64,000 nt of DNA from Blastomussa wellsi (GCA_947652115.1 OX393564.1:9047456-9111455); one strand, 5' to 3'; shown: positions 40,530-53,057, counted from the first letter of the stretch. The notes: generated from the sequence alone by a model not told the origin. Made by a program: numbers and translations.

Positions 40530-40780
40530 TGCACCGATGATGTTTGATGTCGTTGAAATACCTAAAATCGATAGGTCTTACTGAAAAAGCTGTGGAAAGG
40601 GGTGACTGCCAGATCGTTTTTGGATCAGCCGAGTCCTGTTTGTCCTCGGATCGATGGAAGAAGATGCTGTCAACAGTTCAAGCGGAATCTATGAAGAGCT
40701 ATGGATGGATCTGTAGTCCTTTTACACAACACTTAACCACTAGGTTATACTGTCGATGTGAAAATACTTGGACATGAACC
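40530..40780 (+). pseudogene. possible RecQ-like helicase fragment (also at 43853-44103)
   Basis: The frame reads GDCQIVFGSAESCLSSDRWK, similar to the FGSPESLL...W block of RecQ-type helicase copies that are common in cnidarian genomes. The match is short and no ATPase motif is present, so this is tentative. Confidence 0.3.
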
Positions 40781-41033
40781 TTACGCGTATCTTGGAACAT
40801 TTCAAGCTATGTTTAAAAATATAACAAGATGAGATTTCTGTTTGATACTTTTAGTATTTGTGGTTGGTTTTAGACCGTAGCCCATGGTGATCCTTTTTGG
40901 CAATTCCACACTTTTCCTCCCCGACTCGTTCTTAGTAACAATTGCTTGAAATATCAAAAGAACAATTTAGCTATCACGTTGTTTGAATCGATAACCGAAG
41001 AAAGGCTTTTTGCGGCCTTTACTCTTCCTTGAT

Positions 41034-41144
41034 CAGTCCGGAATATCCCAATATATTGGGACAAGCGTGACGTGTGTTTCAACCAATGAGAATACAAGTT
41101 GTGACCCGAGTGTCGTGTTTCAAAACAAGTCTTAAAATACAAGA
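41034..41144. mobile_element. orphan left end of the DNA transposon
   Basis: CAGTCCGGAATATCCCAATA and the following ~90 bases equal the left tip of the element at 44357, including the preceding TTGAT. It was made by the tandem duplication, not by a separate insertion, because the match continues on both sides at the same 3323 offset. Confidence 0.9.
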
Positions 41145-44100
41145 AAAGCTGTTTTCCACAGAGTGCCGCCTCTTTTGTCAATACTCTCTAAGGTGACATT
41201 CCAGTCTCCACCTACAATGAGCTGCGTGATATTTAAATTTGAGGTCAAGAACTCATTCAAAATCTGCAGAAATTTCCCTTGGAGTTGAGGGCTAGTCGGA
41301 GCGTACACATTGCAGATAGAAAAGCTTACTTCATTGCAAACTACATCAATTGCAATAATTCGACCGTTCATATCTTTATAAGTATTTTCTACCGTCGTGG
41401 CAGCCAAAGGGTTCACGAGAATACAAACTCCTTTACTGTGATTTGTCCCATGAGAAAAGAAAACGTCACCTCCCCATTCATTTCTCCATATAGCTTCATC
41501 ATTTGGTTCAGAGAACGTTTCTTGCAGCAGATAAAAGTTACAGTTTTGGTCTTTCAAATAACTAAAAATTGATTTTCTTTTAATACGATTTTTTAAGCCT
41601 CTGACATTTAGCGTCAAGGAGCTACACCTTTGGATTGCCATATTAGCTCAGGTAACAAAAGCATGTATTGCCATAATTTTGGTTCCGATGTAACCTAATT
41701 AACACATATACACATGCATACATATATAGAAAAAGAGAAAACAAAAAGATAAAAGGACAAACAGACACGTTACAAAACAAACAATAAGCGACAAGACAAA
41801 AAGCTAATATTGAAAGGGTCGTTAAATTTGAACCGATGTCGACCCCTGGGACTTGAGACTTACAATTAAATGCGAGAATAAGACAATGGCGGGTTTGCCT
41901 TTTCATAATTTAGTGATACTTGTCCATTTTAAGAGATGCAAAAATAGAGTCGTCTAACCTATATTATTTTTCGCTGCCGCTAGCTAAATTAAGATATATA
42001 ACTGAATTTGAACTGTTTTGAAAGCTCCCTGTTTAAAGAGAAACACAGCGATCCTGTAGATGGACATCCACAAAGTTTTAAATAAAACTAAAAGCAGCGA
42101 TAGCATAGGAAAGTTTCGCCGAAGGAAAAAATCGGCGAATGATGAGAAGAACGAAACATTGTCATAGCATAAAGTATCGCTTATGAGTCGCCAGCATCGT
42201 TGTTGACAGACACTTTCTTTGGTACAAGGTAGTCTGGTAAATTTTGCACTGTGTACCTACTGCTATTAATTGTAAGAGTTTTACCTTTTATAAAAGCTTG
42301 ATCGATGTTGAGTTCCTTCGCTTTCTTGTAGGCCGCCCGTAGTTTTGCCCTCTCTCTGGCCGACTCTTGTGAGAGATCTTTATCAATCATTACTTTCGAA
42401 AAACGGGGGCTTTTAAGCAGTTCTTTCCTGTTTAACCATGCTGCATCGGCGTCCATGCGCGATACAAAACGTGCTAGAATTGCTCTTGGACGTTCATTAT
42501 CTGCTGATGCGGCCTCTCCACTGGTGGTTGGATTTCCAGTTCCGGGGCCGTTGCGTCTTCACTTACTGGCGTCGGAATTGTGGTCGGAGCGCCTGTTGCT
42601 GGAATAGCCGACCTTTTAGGGTTTGCTTCCACAGGCCTGCCTGTTGTTAACAAGAAGCTGGAAAGGAAAGTTAAAAGCACACGAAAATTCATGCTCTGGC
42701 TCTTGCAAAGCATGACTCTATAAAAAGCTGTCTCTCAAGCTCTTGATGATAACACTGTTTCCGACTCTGAATTTAAACAAATAACTCGTCAAATGCAGAA
42801 ATATCGTGAACTCAAAGAGAGACTGCGGGAAAACTTCGCGGAAAAACAGACTGATTCGCCGGATCTTGAAAAGATAAAAAAAACAGGTTCGCAAAGAGTT
42901 TCGAAAAAAAAACTGGCGGCGTCCAGCACAAATTTGAGCTAAACTTTGAGATAAAAAACACAAAAATCTAGATAACGCGCTGTCACGCGTGACGTTGTGT
43001 ATCACGCGTGAGGCTGTGTGTCACGTGTGACATTGCGTGACTGGTCACACACAGGGGCAAAACCCTTGTAGGGGGGTGCTCGGTGGCTTTTTGTTGCCTG
43101 GCCCTGTCACATTATGCACCGCCATACGCCAAGGGACTGGATCTAGTTTGGATTACTGGTTAGTTCCCGCCATCTTGTAAATGTACATGTTTACACTGTG
43201 GATTGGCGAAGAAGGTCGAAAGATTTTCAACTCTTTTGAGCTTAGCGACGAAGGAAAACAGAAACTTGACGTGATTTTCGACAAGTTCGCAACATGGGGA
43301 ACCTAAGTCGAACTTTCGCATTGCTCGATACCAGTTACAAGGTTTCAGACAGTCTGACGAGATTCGTTTATGGCCAGATGTAAAATACAAGCACAAAAGT
43401 GCCGGTTCAGCGAAGGCGAAATAGAGGATCGTCTAATTGAGCAACTGATTATTGGTACTAGAGAACCTAGAGTCTGGGCCAGAAATTTACGTTCGATACA
43501 GCTGTTCGGGGATAACACTAGGCTCGATTACCAGCCGCTGTTCGGGAACCTGAGCCCGCGCTCCTCCCCGAACTCACGGCTGGACGCGTGAGAATGCCAT
43601 TGTTGATTTCTGCCAATCAGGAGATCGCCTGCTCAAATCGAGCAGGCTGCGAAGGCCGCATAAATTATTACTTCAAAGCAGATTTTGAGAATGAAGGATG
43701 CGAAGGAGTGATTTGGTCTGGCGTGCGATCGTATTTTGAAGCGCTTTAAAGTAGAGAAAATGAAAGATCCACAGAGAGTGGCGTTAGAGAAGTTGTCATT
43801 CAACTAGCCTGCGTGCAGCCGTCTATTATTCCCAGCCTATAATTTTCCAGTCTGCACCGATGATGTTTGATGTCGTTGAAATACCTAAAATCGATAGGTC
43901 TTACTGAAAAAGCTGTGGAAAGGGGTGACTGCCAGATCGTTTTTGGATCAGCCGAGTCCTGTTTGTCCTCGGATCGATGGAAGAAGATGCTGTCAACAGT
44001 TCAAGCGGAATCTATGAAGAGCTATGGATGGATCTGTAGTCCTTTTACACAACACTTAACCACTAGGTTATACTGTCGATGTGAAAATACTTGGACATGA

Positions 44101-45613
44101 ACCTTACGCGTATCTTGGAACATTTCAAGCTATGTTTAAAAATATAACAAGATGAGATTTCTGTTTGATACTTTTAGTATTTGTGGTTGGTTTTAGACCG
44201 TAGCCCATGGTGATCCTTTTTGGCAATTCCACACTTTTCCTCCCCGACTCGTTCTTAGTAACAATTGCTTGAAATATCAAAAGAACAATTTAGCTATCAC
44301 GTTGTTTGAATCGATAACCGAAGAAAGGCTTTTTGCGGCCTTTACTCTTCCTTGATCAGTCCGGAATATCCCAATATATTGGGACAAGCGTGACGTGTGT
44401 TTCAACCAATGAGAATACAAGTTGTGACCCGAGTGTCGTGTTTCAAAACAAGTCTTAAAATACAAGATGGCGGACAGAGCGAGAAATCGCGACGGCTTTT
44501 ACCGACTATTTACTGTGTTTCTCTGCAGAGGATATATGTTTTCATTCGAAAAAGAACAAAAGTCTGTTTGAATTACGACAAGAGATGAATTTGTCTGTTC
44601 GAATTTGATAGCGGAAACGTTTCAAAATGTTTCATTTCGACACGAAGTCAGGAACAAATGCGGATTATTAGTCTTTGGTGCTATACTATGGATTTGGTAA
44701 GCATCTCTACTCTGTTTTTCCGCCTTTTTGGGTGGCCCGTTAATACGATTTATCTGTAAATGAAAATGTTAGGCTTCTTGGATCTGGACATCCCGTATTG
44801 TGCTATTAAGGCGACGAGTTTAAAATAAATCGAAATATAATGTACACGCGTCTTTCTGTATATTCTTTGATTGTTGTAATCCTTGTATTTTTTAATAAAC
44901 TTAACCCTCCCCGAAACTGAAAGCCTCGCATTAAGAATACTACACATGTTTTTTTTTTTTTATTTCAAACCGTTTTAATCACAATTTTCATGTTCATATT
45001 CCACAAAATCATTATCATCATCATCATAGTTCTACCTGAACTGAGCATTAAACCCTACACTTAAAGTTCCATTTTTGAAATAAAAAGTTAAGAAATGCTT
45101 GCGTAGACAAAGGTAGTTTTTAAGTAGTTTTTAGTTGTTTTTAGGCCTGAAGCTTTGGTCTCTTGGCAGAATGCACAACCTGAAACAGATCACAGTTTAA
45201 ATTAGTGTATTGCTCAGATAAATCAATTAGCATGAATAGTAACACGTAATTATTTTGGGAGAAAAATCAATACATTTATGATGCCATGTTTTTTTTTTTT
45301 TCATGCTGCTCTTTGTGCAATTTGGCATTTTACTACTGTTTCCAGGCTCAACAAAGTTAACCACAGACAAAGAGTTTATGAATCTGTTATCACAACCAGG
45401 AAACAGGTTAAGATTTTATTGCTTAGATCTGTTCTTAACATTTCTTTATATTTGTTCCTGGTACAGTCAAGCTCTGTGAAATGCTAAAAAATGTAATTCT
45501 CCATTTGGAAAGTTTTATTTATGCACAACTCACTGCTCAAAGTAATGCAAAAAATATGACTCAAAATAATGGCTAAAAATGACTTTATATCAAGTACAGT
45601 GCTGCAAACAAAC

Positions 45614-45812
45614 CTTGACTTCCATATTTTCATGGCCCTCAATATCTGGCAAGCGGGCTTGTAAGGTTTCCACTACCCTTTCTTCCATGCCTTGTTCAAC
45701 TGGCAAAATCCACCTGCATGGAATCACTGCCCCACCACCAGCCTGCCTGTTGCGTTGCCACTTCTGTGTCGTCTGGGGTTTTCGACAGGCAGTAGGCTCC
45801 CCTGTTACTAAA
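45614..45812 (-). CDS. possible second exon of the transposon gene
   Basis: On the - strand a frame without stops lies between CCTTCACAG and the donor GTTTGT. It encodes GEPTACRKPQTTQKWQRNRQ, then VIPCRWILPVEQGMEERVVE and LQARLPDIEGHENMEVK. The splice-like borders and sensible composition suggest an exon. Its joining to the gene at 46371-47180 is not shown. Confidence 0.4.
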
Positions 45813-46370
45813 CTGTGAAGGATATAAAATTCAATACCCTTCTTTCAACATGGGAAGGCAAACTAAATATAAACTTTTAAGCCCTGGTCAAACGTTGCAT
45901 GATATATAGTTGATGATATTTTAATCTCCACGAACTATCATGAAGTATCATTGACTATTATGGAGAATTTGAACAAGTTTAAAAGTGAAGTTATAGACCT
46001 GTTTAGCTACGTATGTAAATTGCCCATTGTAGATCAGATGATGCTCTCGAGGTAATTCTTCCTTTGTGTATCTGAAAATTATTCATTCATTTTCAAGAGG
46101 ATATTTTAGAATTTGAAAGAAATAATTCTCAAAGGCACCATCACGTGGTCTACAATGGAACAACAAACAAACCAAGCTAAAGAGGTCTATTGTTTTCAGG
46201 TTTTCAAGGATTTATAAATTCCCAAAATTTATTCAGTTGACCCCATACCTTTAATAAAGTTGGAATGTTTCAACCTCAACCAATAGGGAGATCTAGGCAT
46301 TTACAAATTGCACAATTGCAGGGTAATAAACATCTCTTTTAAGGTTTGAGGCTGTCAGAGAAGCGGATTG

Positions 46371-47180
46371 TTACATCTGAAATAGATTTTTCTCTGGGGA
46401 TGCAAGACCATCCACAACTGCTTTAATCAACGGATTTCTCCTCACGAACCATTCTTCTGCATTAAAATTCTGCAAGGTTCCAAGGTCCTTGTACGTTTGA
46501 GAAAAAGACTGGCAGTCCTCCAGCACTTTGTGTTTTTGAAGTTGCACAAGTTCACGTACCACTTTTGCCAGCAGGTCTTCTGGCATTTTCCTGAATGAGT
46601 GAGTCAAGTCACTTTCACTGATGACATGCAATTTGCTACCAGTTTGGAGCACTAGTTCTACCAACTTGTTCGCAGGAAGAGATGAACAAAGTTCCATCAA
46701 TATTGCCTGACGGTCATCTTGTGGTATCCTTTCCACACATTCGCCAAAGCAATCCATAGATATGCTATAGATTCGAGGTACATTTAATTGATCCTGTACA
46801 TCCTCTGAAGCCGAGTCAGTGTCACTTCCATTCAAAGTCTCAAAGTTACTTGTACTTGTCCTTGGTTTTTTTGCCTTAGATGGCCTACCTGCAGATGGTT
46901 TCAGGCAGACTGTGCAACTGTCACTGTGAGGATACCATATTGAGGCCACAGTAGAAGTTTTAATTTTTCCTTCAAGATAATCACTCTTCCCACAAATGAG
47001 ACGGCATTTCACACAAACAAAACTTGGATGGACGTTAGGAGAATCCAACAAAACAGACACTTGCCAAATCTGAGAAACCTCAGTAGCCAGTCTTGATGCT
47101 TCTATTTTTCGCGTGTGATCTTTTATTTTTTTGCCACAAATTCGACAAAGAGCCTGAAGTCTTTCACTGTGATTCTCCAT
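46371..47180 (-). CDS. RAG1-N-terminus-like zinc-binding transposon protein
   Basis: The ORF of 269 residues starts MENHSERLQALCRICGKKIK. Residues about 12-100 hold paired cysteines (CRICG; CVKCRLICG; CTVCLKPSAGRPSK) with VHPSFVCVKC between. This is a zinc-binding layout like the N-terminal part of RAG1-like transposon proteins (family recognition). Then come a GRPSKAKKPR basic patch, an acidic Ser/Asp stretch and a helical C-terminal half. It may continue by splicing, since GTAACA directly follows the last coding bases. It lies wholly between the TIRs, so it is transposon cargo rather than a host gene. It likely binds element DNA or chromatin. Confidence 0.65.
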   Translation of the reverse strand: MENHSERLQALCRICGKKIKDHTRKIEASRLATEVSQIWQVSVLLDSPNVHPSFVCVKCRLICGKSDYLEGKIKTSTVASIWYPHSDSCTVCLKPSAGRPSKAKKPRTSTSNFETLNGSDTDSASEDVQDQLNVPRIYSISMDCFGECVERIPQDDRQAILMELCSSLPANKLVELVLQTGSKLHVISESDLTHSFRKMPEDLLAKVVRELVQLQKHKVLEDCQSFSQTYKDLGTLQNFNAEEWFVRRNPLIKAVVDGLASPEKNLFQM

Positions 47181-47752
47181 CCCAATAGAAACCTATAGCA
47201 CACGTAGAAAAAAAAAACAAAAACAAAATTAAACACCATAAACTCTCCAAACCAGAGAAGACTAGTGGCAAAAGCATGAGTAGATCATGTTACCCTCGAA
47301 TGGCGGTTTTGGATAAATTTAGTACCTCAACTTCTAGAAAAGTCTACCATAAAGCTAGCTTGTCTACCATGCTGGCACTTGGCACGATGAAAGTTTATCG
47401 ATTTAAGAACAGGCAAAAATTATTACGAGCTTCGTGAAAATTATGGAAGTATAAGAAAAATCGAAAATTCTTCACCCACCTTCAAACGAACCACCTACAT
47501 CGTTGTCTTTCTTGGACTCAAACTCGCCAAAAAATCCTTCAAGACTCCTCTGAATGCATCCAAGATGGCCACCGAGTCTTGCTCTAAGCGATTACAAACT
47601 AAAAGTCCCGGATAAACGCCCACACGTGCCACAGAACAATAGGTTTTTGTCATTGATACGAGGTCTCGGAAAAAGGCCGCCATTTTGTATAGAACAATAG
47701 AAACGTGACGTCACGCTTGTCCCAATATATTGGGATATTCCGGACTGTTGAT

Positions 47753-48839
47753 CTGCTGCATGGCGAAGAGATTTTGTTGACGCGACAACACTGGGCGAGA
47801 AGACACGCCACGCTTTTCTATTATTCGTTTCAAACTTTTCCTTCGACTGGCGATGAATAGTTTTTGTATCTTCTCGGAGCTTTTCAAAGCGCTTTTGCTT
47901 TTCGATGAAATAAGAGCAAGAACAAGTTGCTGGTATTGGCGCGTGTGTACATTTAGGCTTGCTTTCCGAGTCCTAATTCACATCCGGTGACATCTGAGAA
48001 TGCATTAATTTTTTTTTTCAAATACGTCACAGACATGGATGGCCGCTCACGCGTCCAGTCGTCTCTTCTCGGGGAGGAACGAAGACCGGACTCGAGAGAG
48101 TGGCGGAAATCGAGCCTAGGATAACACGTCCATAGTTTGGAAACCCGCATAGGCCAAAAACGTCCTGCCCAACAAGAGCTTGATGATGCAGTCGACAAAT
48201 TTGGTGTGAAGATGGTCAAAAAAAAACGAAACAGTCGACCATTTACCTCGCGAGAACTCGCGAATTTTGTGGTATTTTATCGCACATGGCAGAAAGATAT
48301 TGCGTGGAAGTGACGGGCCGTAGACGTCGCTGCAAACAGCTGTGCGGAGGAATTGAGATTTCTTGTAGGTTGGTGTTTAGTTGTTCGAGTAAAGTGAAAA
48401 TTAATTGTTTGAAAGAACTCTTGGAGAGCAAGATTCACCGACAAACACTCGAAGACACAAAGGGCTACTTTTGGAGCCACCTCTCATGAAAAAGTCAATG
48501 AACAACAGCGACACGCTCTAAGTTTCTTTTATGTCAAAAAATAAATTGTGTTTCGTTTCCGGAATGACTTCCTGGGTTAGCGATGTGTGGGCAACAATGT
48601 ATTTAGCCTGCGTACCTGGGAGGTTTTCGAGCACGAATGATTCGTTTCGACGTTGGAGCCGCGAGGGATCGTATCACCATTCTTAGCTTCTCGGGCTTTG
48701 TCGTTTTTTTTCCTCGGTGCATGCTCTGCAGCTCAAATAAACCATTCCCGCCAGTTACGTAGGCTACATTGTAGCCGAGTACGAACTGTACTCTGATTGA
48801 ATAGTGTAGTAGTAGGCCTCCGTCAGTCGGTGTCGACTA
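47753..48839. other. intergenic, no gene recognised
   Basis: Unique-looking sequence with short ORFs on both strands and no domain. It includes a poly-T tract near 48010 and AT-rich parts. Nothing supportable. Confidence 0.4.
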
Positions 48840-48986
48840 TGGATATTGCGCCAGCCTAAAGAAGGTCTTTGAGCCTCCGTGACAGCGGCGGCTGTGGCTG
48901 ACGAGTCCAATGCGAGAGTGAAAATCTCTACCGCACTGGCTGCAGGTGTGGCAGGTTGAGATGACACCAGGAATGCGCGCCTTCCG
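48840..48986 (-). pseudogene. LINE-derived C2H2 zinc-finger tail
   Basis: On the - strand the reading ISTCHTCSQCGRDFHSRIGL, followed by SHSRRCHGG, matches the C-terminal C2H2 finger found at the end of many LINE reverse transcriptase proteins. No RT sequence remains beside it, so it is a 3' remnant. The following bases lead straight into the dispersed repeat at 48990. Confidence 0.55.
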
Positions 48987-48989
48987 CCT

Positions 48990-50160
48990 AGACCTCAGTC
49001 TGAATTGTACAATGAGTAGATCTTTTACGTGAACGTTCTCTGATGAGTAGTACCTTTTCTCAAAATATTTAAAAGCTGCTCGGGCTAAAAAGATATGTAC
49101 ATGTGCCAGGATGAGGAACTGCTTGGGTACGTTCCAATATTGCATTCCTCGCTGCATCTGTAGGCAGATGTTGAATTTGTTGGACAAACAAAGTGTCAAA
49201 TTACTTGTTTGGGACATTAGAGGACTAATTTATTCGAGGAAGTTAGCGTTTTCAGACTCCTCTGAAATGTCTATCTCATCGCATAGTTGTTAACGAAAAT
49301 AAACATAATACAAAGGGAAGCGTGCATTAAATATTTATATGCTGGTTTTCTGAAAGTATATTAAGTGTCTTTCAAGCCAAATGTACAAGTCGCCCCTTTT
49401 ACACGCTAGCAGGTGCACCCTAAACTTCAGTATTTATTGCTGAATAAGAGCTTCTATTATTAAAAAGCTAGCGGTGGCACCCATCAACGTTATTGTCGTT
49501 GCTGGAATCACGCGTTTTTTTTAGATATGCTCCCAGGAATAAAGAAGGTAGAAGTCGCCTTTTGTACCAATAAAATGCTGTCATTGCAAGAATTAAAAAG
49601 TTGATAATGCTCAGATGTTTTTCTGGCCCCTTTTTTTATCTTCACCGTTAAATCTACCCCAACCCAACACACCATTTTATACAACAATATTCAAGTTGAC
49701 CATGTGTCATATAAAGAAATTGTCATGAAAATAAAATGAATTGACGATAAACAATAGAAAAAATCATATAATGCCAAAAAATGTAGGATATTTAAGTTTT
49801 AAAATTGCAATTAAGGTTCGGTGTAATTATTTATCTTTTACTTGTCAGAATGTCATCATATGACGAATTTGGACCAAAGGAACGCTTTCATTTATATTAG
49901 GTATTATGGTAATTATTGGGATACGAAATATGATTCTTCTTGTATTCGTATTTCAAACGTCACTCACAAATTGCGGCTTAACTTGTACGATTGTCCATAT
50001 CTTATATTCCTCATATCCGGAGAAGCATTGTGAGTACTGACAGCCCTTGTATAATATCTTACGACTAAATTTGTTTAATTATTAAAACGACGCTCGCGCT
50101 TCCTCGCCGTAAAGCTCGACTTAGTGTAAAGGTTCTCACAAGGAGGCATTCGTGAAGGTG

Positions 50161-50205
<45 letters not shown>

Positions 50206-50275
50206 GTATAAATATATATAAATATATTCGTGAAGGTGAGTTCGGTGTAGATATAAATATATTGACTGTTTTGAC
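48990..50275. repeat. dispersed repeat family, copy 1
   Basis: From CAGTCTGAATTGTACAATGA on, this 1.3-kb stretch repeats at about 54775-56045 with small changes and indels, and shorter versions lie at about 62935-63310 and 63553-63930. No coding potential. ORFs within differ between copies. Probably a non-autonomous element or a decayed LTR-type sequence. Confidence 0.75.
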
Positions 50276-51130
50276 ACCTTAGAAATTATCTACTAAAACT
50301 CGAAAATATTGCCCACTGAAGGCGTGAATCTTATCGCCCACTCAACCTCCCGCTTCCATCATCATTGTCCATAAATAAAGTGGACGGTAATATGAAAACC
50401 CACCAACCGAAACGGAAAGCATGTGTTTGGTTTAAAAGGACTCGTTCTTAATTAACTTAGCGCTGTGTAAAAAATAAATTGGTCAAACATGTGAATTTGC
50501 ATCGACAACCTGATAACAACAGTTCAGCCTTGCAACGAAGTTATTTTTTCCCTTACTTTATTCACCCAATAAATTATCGCTGATATCAAGTAGAATGCGT
50601 TGATAAATATGTGAAAATACAGCAGCCAACTTGGCGTCAATAACGTTTTAGCGGTTATTCCATTCAATTATAATCACTGTTTCTTCATCCAGTTACAACA
50701 ACTTAACGAAGAAATAAAAGTCAGTAACTTCCAATGATGGATTACGAAAATATTTTTATTCCTTTTCAATCGTTGTTTCGCAACTCAACAAGAAACGTGT
50801 CGCAGTATGGGTGAATTTTGTCTTTAGCGAGTGTTGCCATCATGGAAATAGTGGATCGGCCCACGCTTTGCTTTCTTTCTTATCCTTGAGTTTGAAGTCA
50901 TCAGTGAAAGCTCTAACTGTTTTGAACAGTTTTAAAGTACTGTATTTTAATGCTTCAAATGAAGTTACTTCCTCTGGTCGATTTAAAATGTGGTTTGAAG
51001 GTACAGGACCCGAAAGTAAGCGATTAAATTACCATTAGTATGCACAACAGTTTCATATAAAGCTGATATCGATATCACTTTTAGCACCGTCAGAAACGAA
51101 GTCTTTACAGAGTGGTGGGGTATATGCAAA
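50276..51130. other. intergenic, no gene recognised
   Basis: AT-rich sequence without recognisable domain or repeat structure, up to the start of the LINE fragment. Confidence 0.4.
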
Positions 51131-52440
51131 TGCAAAAAGGTGCTAGAAACATTCGAAGTCAATAAATCTCCAGGTGAGGATGGTTTTACTGCTGAGTTCT
51201 ATAAGCATTTCTTTGACTTAATAGGAGAAGACCTGATAAAATGTCTAAATCAATCCTTTGATGATGGAGAACTCTCCATTTCACAGCAAAGGGGCGTGAT
51301 AACTCTGATACCTAAGGAAGACTCGAACTTATTAGACCTTCAAAATTGGAGATCTATAACTTTACTGAACATTGATTACAAGATTTCGTCCAAGACTTTG
51401 GCCAAAAGAATAGAGACTGTACTTCCAAAATTAGTGCACTCCGACCAAACTGGATTTATGAAAGGTCGCTACACTGGAGAGAACATACGATTAATAAGCG
51501 ATGTCGGAGAAGAAATGGGGAATTTTGGTGTCACTCGATTTTAAAAAAAAGCTTTTGACACTCTGGAATGGCAGTTCATTAAGAAGACTTCAGAACTTTT
51601 CAACTTCGGCGGGAACGTAAAAAGATGGATTAGCATCTTTTATACTAATATTGAAAGCGCAGTATTGAATAATGGTTTTGCCACTAACTGGTTTAAGCCA
51701 ACTCGAGGTGTTAGACAAGGTTGCCCGCTTTCCACTTATCTGTTTATACTCGGGGCTGAAATATTATCGAACAAACTTCGTCAGACAGCTGATATCAAAG
51801 GGATTCATTTATTTGGAAATGAAGTTAAAGTAAGCCAGTTCGCAGATGATACTTACTTAGTTTGTGTAGATGTCACCTCGGTAGAACGCGGGCTTAGCAT
51901 GGTCAATAGCGTTGGTTCCATCTCGGGTTCAAAACTTAACGTGAAAAAGACTAAAGCGGTATGGTTAGGAAAGTGGTTTAAGAACAAAAAAAAACATTAC
52001 AAATAGAATCGGTTAACGAGCCTGTTAAAATCTTAGGGGTATATTTTTCTTATGATGAAAACAAGAACACGCATTTTAACTTCAACCTTAAAATTCAAAA
52101 ACTACAGACAAACCTGGATCTATGGAAAGCAACAAGAGGGACAAAATCAAGAGAGAAAGTATTTCTCAAGATTACGATGAAGGGGAAATTCGTATGACCA
52201 ATGTTCACTTAATGTTTAAGGGCTGAAGACTCGCCTAGATTCTAAGACTCCTGAACCCCGATAGCCACAATTGGAAAGCAATACCAGACTTTTTCTTTAA
52301 AAAATTTGGAGGATTACATTTTCTGCTTAAATGTAACTACGACACCAAGTACCTAGATCCTAAACTAAATCTTTTCTACAAGGATATTCTAACCTGCTTT
52401 TCAGAAGTTAAATCTCTCTATTAACAGCAACAAGAAACAA
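51131..52440 (+). pseudogene. L1/Tx1-type RT fragment, dead
   Basis: The frame at 51140 reads NKSPGEDGFTAEFYKHFFDL, NWRSITLLNIDYKISSK and SDQTGFMKGRYTGENIRLIS. A shift near 51530 leads to KKAFDTLEW, then the frame at 51665 gives RGVRQGCPLSTYLFILGAE and FADDTYLVC. Weaker similarity continues to about 52440 with stops. It is related to the complete LINE at 34.6-38.3 kb but clearly diverged, with no endonuclease. An old, truncated insertion on the + strand. Confidence 0.9.
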
Positions 52441-52985
52441 TCCACACACATGTAAGCTACTTGTTCTGCGACAAATTTGCCATGTAATTGATTCCTTGTC
52501 GCTGGAAGCCGTTTTTACACTAAACTGGGCTCCAAAATGTCACCTCGTTTACTTGAGCGCATTTTTTCAACCAAATTTTCGACAACCAAATTTTGGTAGA
52601 TTCCACTGGTTCTGTTACAGAGGGGTGTGATGTGGCAGACGAAGCGGCAATTGCAACTTCGCACGCAAAGGAATATCTTTGCTTTATTTCTTCAATAGAT
52701 CGTTACAATCTATAGTAAAATCACTTCAGTCGCAAAAAATTTCAATTTCTGACATATCCAAATTCTCTTTTGGGTTTGTAACGACAGTTTTACATGTAAC
52801 AATATCTGAACAACATGTGTTGACCAGTTTCCCAAGAACATGTTTACATTACCAATTACGAGCTTTACTCTGATTGGATAGTGCAACTAGTTTGTAAATA
52901 GTTCACCCCTGAAGTCAAAGTGATACCGTTTCGTTTCTGAGGAAACGAAACAAAAAACTGAACAAGTGTACTGTTAAAAAATTCC
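52441..52985. other. intergenic, no gene recognised
   Basis: No domain, RNA gene or clear repeat seen between the dead LINE fragment and the palindrome-type repeat at about 52990. Confidence 0.4.
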
Positions 52986-52989
52986 TTCG

Positions 52990-53025
52990 AGTATAACAAC
53001 CGGAGTTGAAAATTTATTAAAACAA

Positions 53026-53057
<32 letters not shown>

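Larger units (their letters stand above)
37829..44467. repeat. tandem duplication, two 3.3-kb units
   Basis: 37829-41144 repeats as 41152-44467 (offset 3323), with one difference noticed (near 38504/41827). The junction carries seven extra bases, AAAGCTG (41145-41151). Each unit holds the 5' part of the LINE (endonuclease and ORF1 end), the right end of the viral element, retroelement scraps and the first ~110 bases of the DNA transposon. The second ORF2 fragment (41132-41641, - strand) stops at the junction. Confidence 0.95.
44357..47747 (-). mobile_element. 3.4-kb DNA transposon with 41-bp TIRs and RAG1-N-like gene
   Basis: TIRs begin CAGTCCGGAATATCCCAATA and agree over 41 bases at both ends. 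They contain the perfect 16-bp palindrome TCCCAATATATTGGGA. The 5-bp target duplication TTGAT lies at 44352-44356 and 47748-47752. It encodes on the - strand a zinc-binding protein (46371-47180) and perhaps a further exon (45614-45812). No DDE core was recognised. A 5-bp duplication and a RAG1-N-terminus-like protein recall the N-RAG-TP elements described in molluscs and the Transib lineage, but the terminal bases differ from CACWGTG, so superfamily assignment stays open. Confidence 0.8.

Noticed and set aside
41132..41641. A second LINE insertion
   Set aside because: The match to the first copy continues through non-LINE DNA at the same 3323-bp offset and stops at the duplication junction. 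It arose by tandem duplication.
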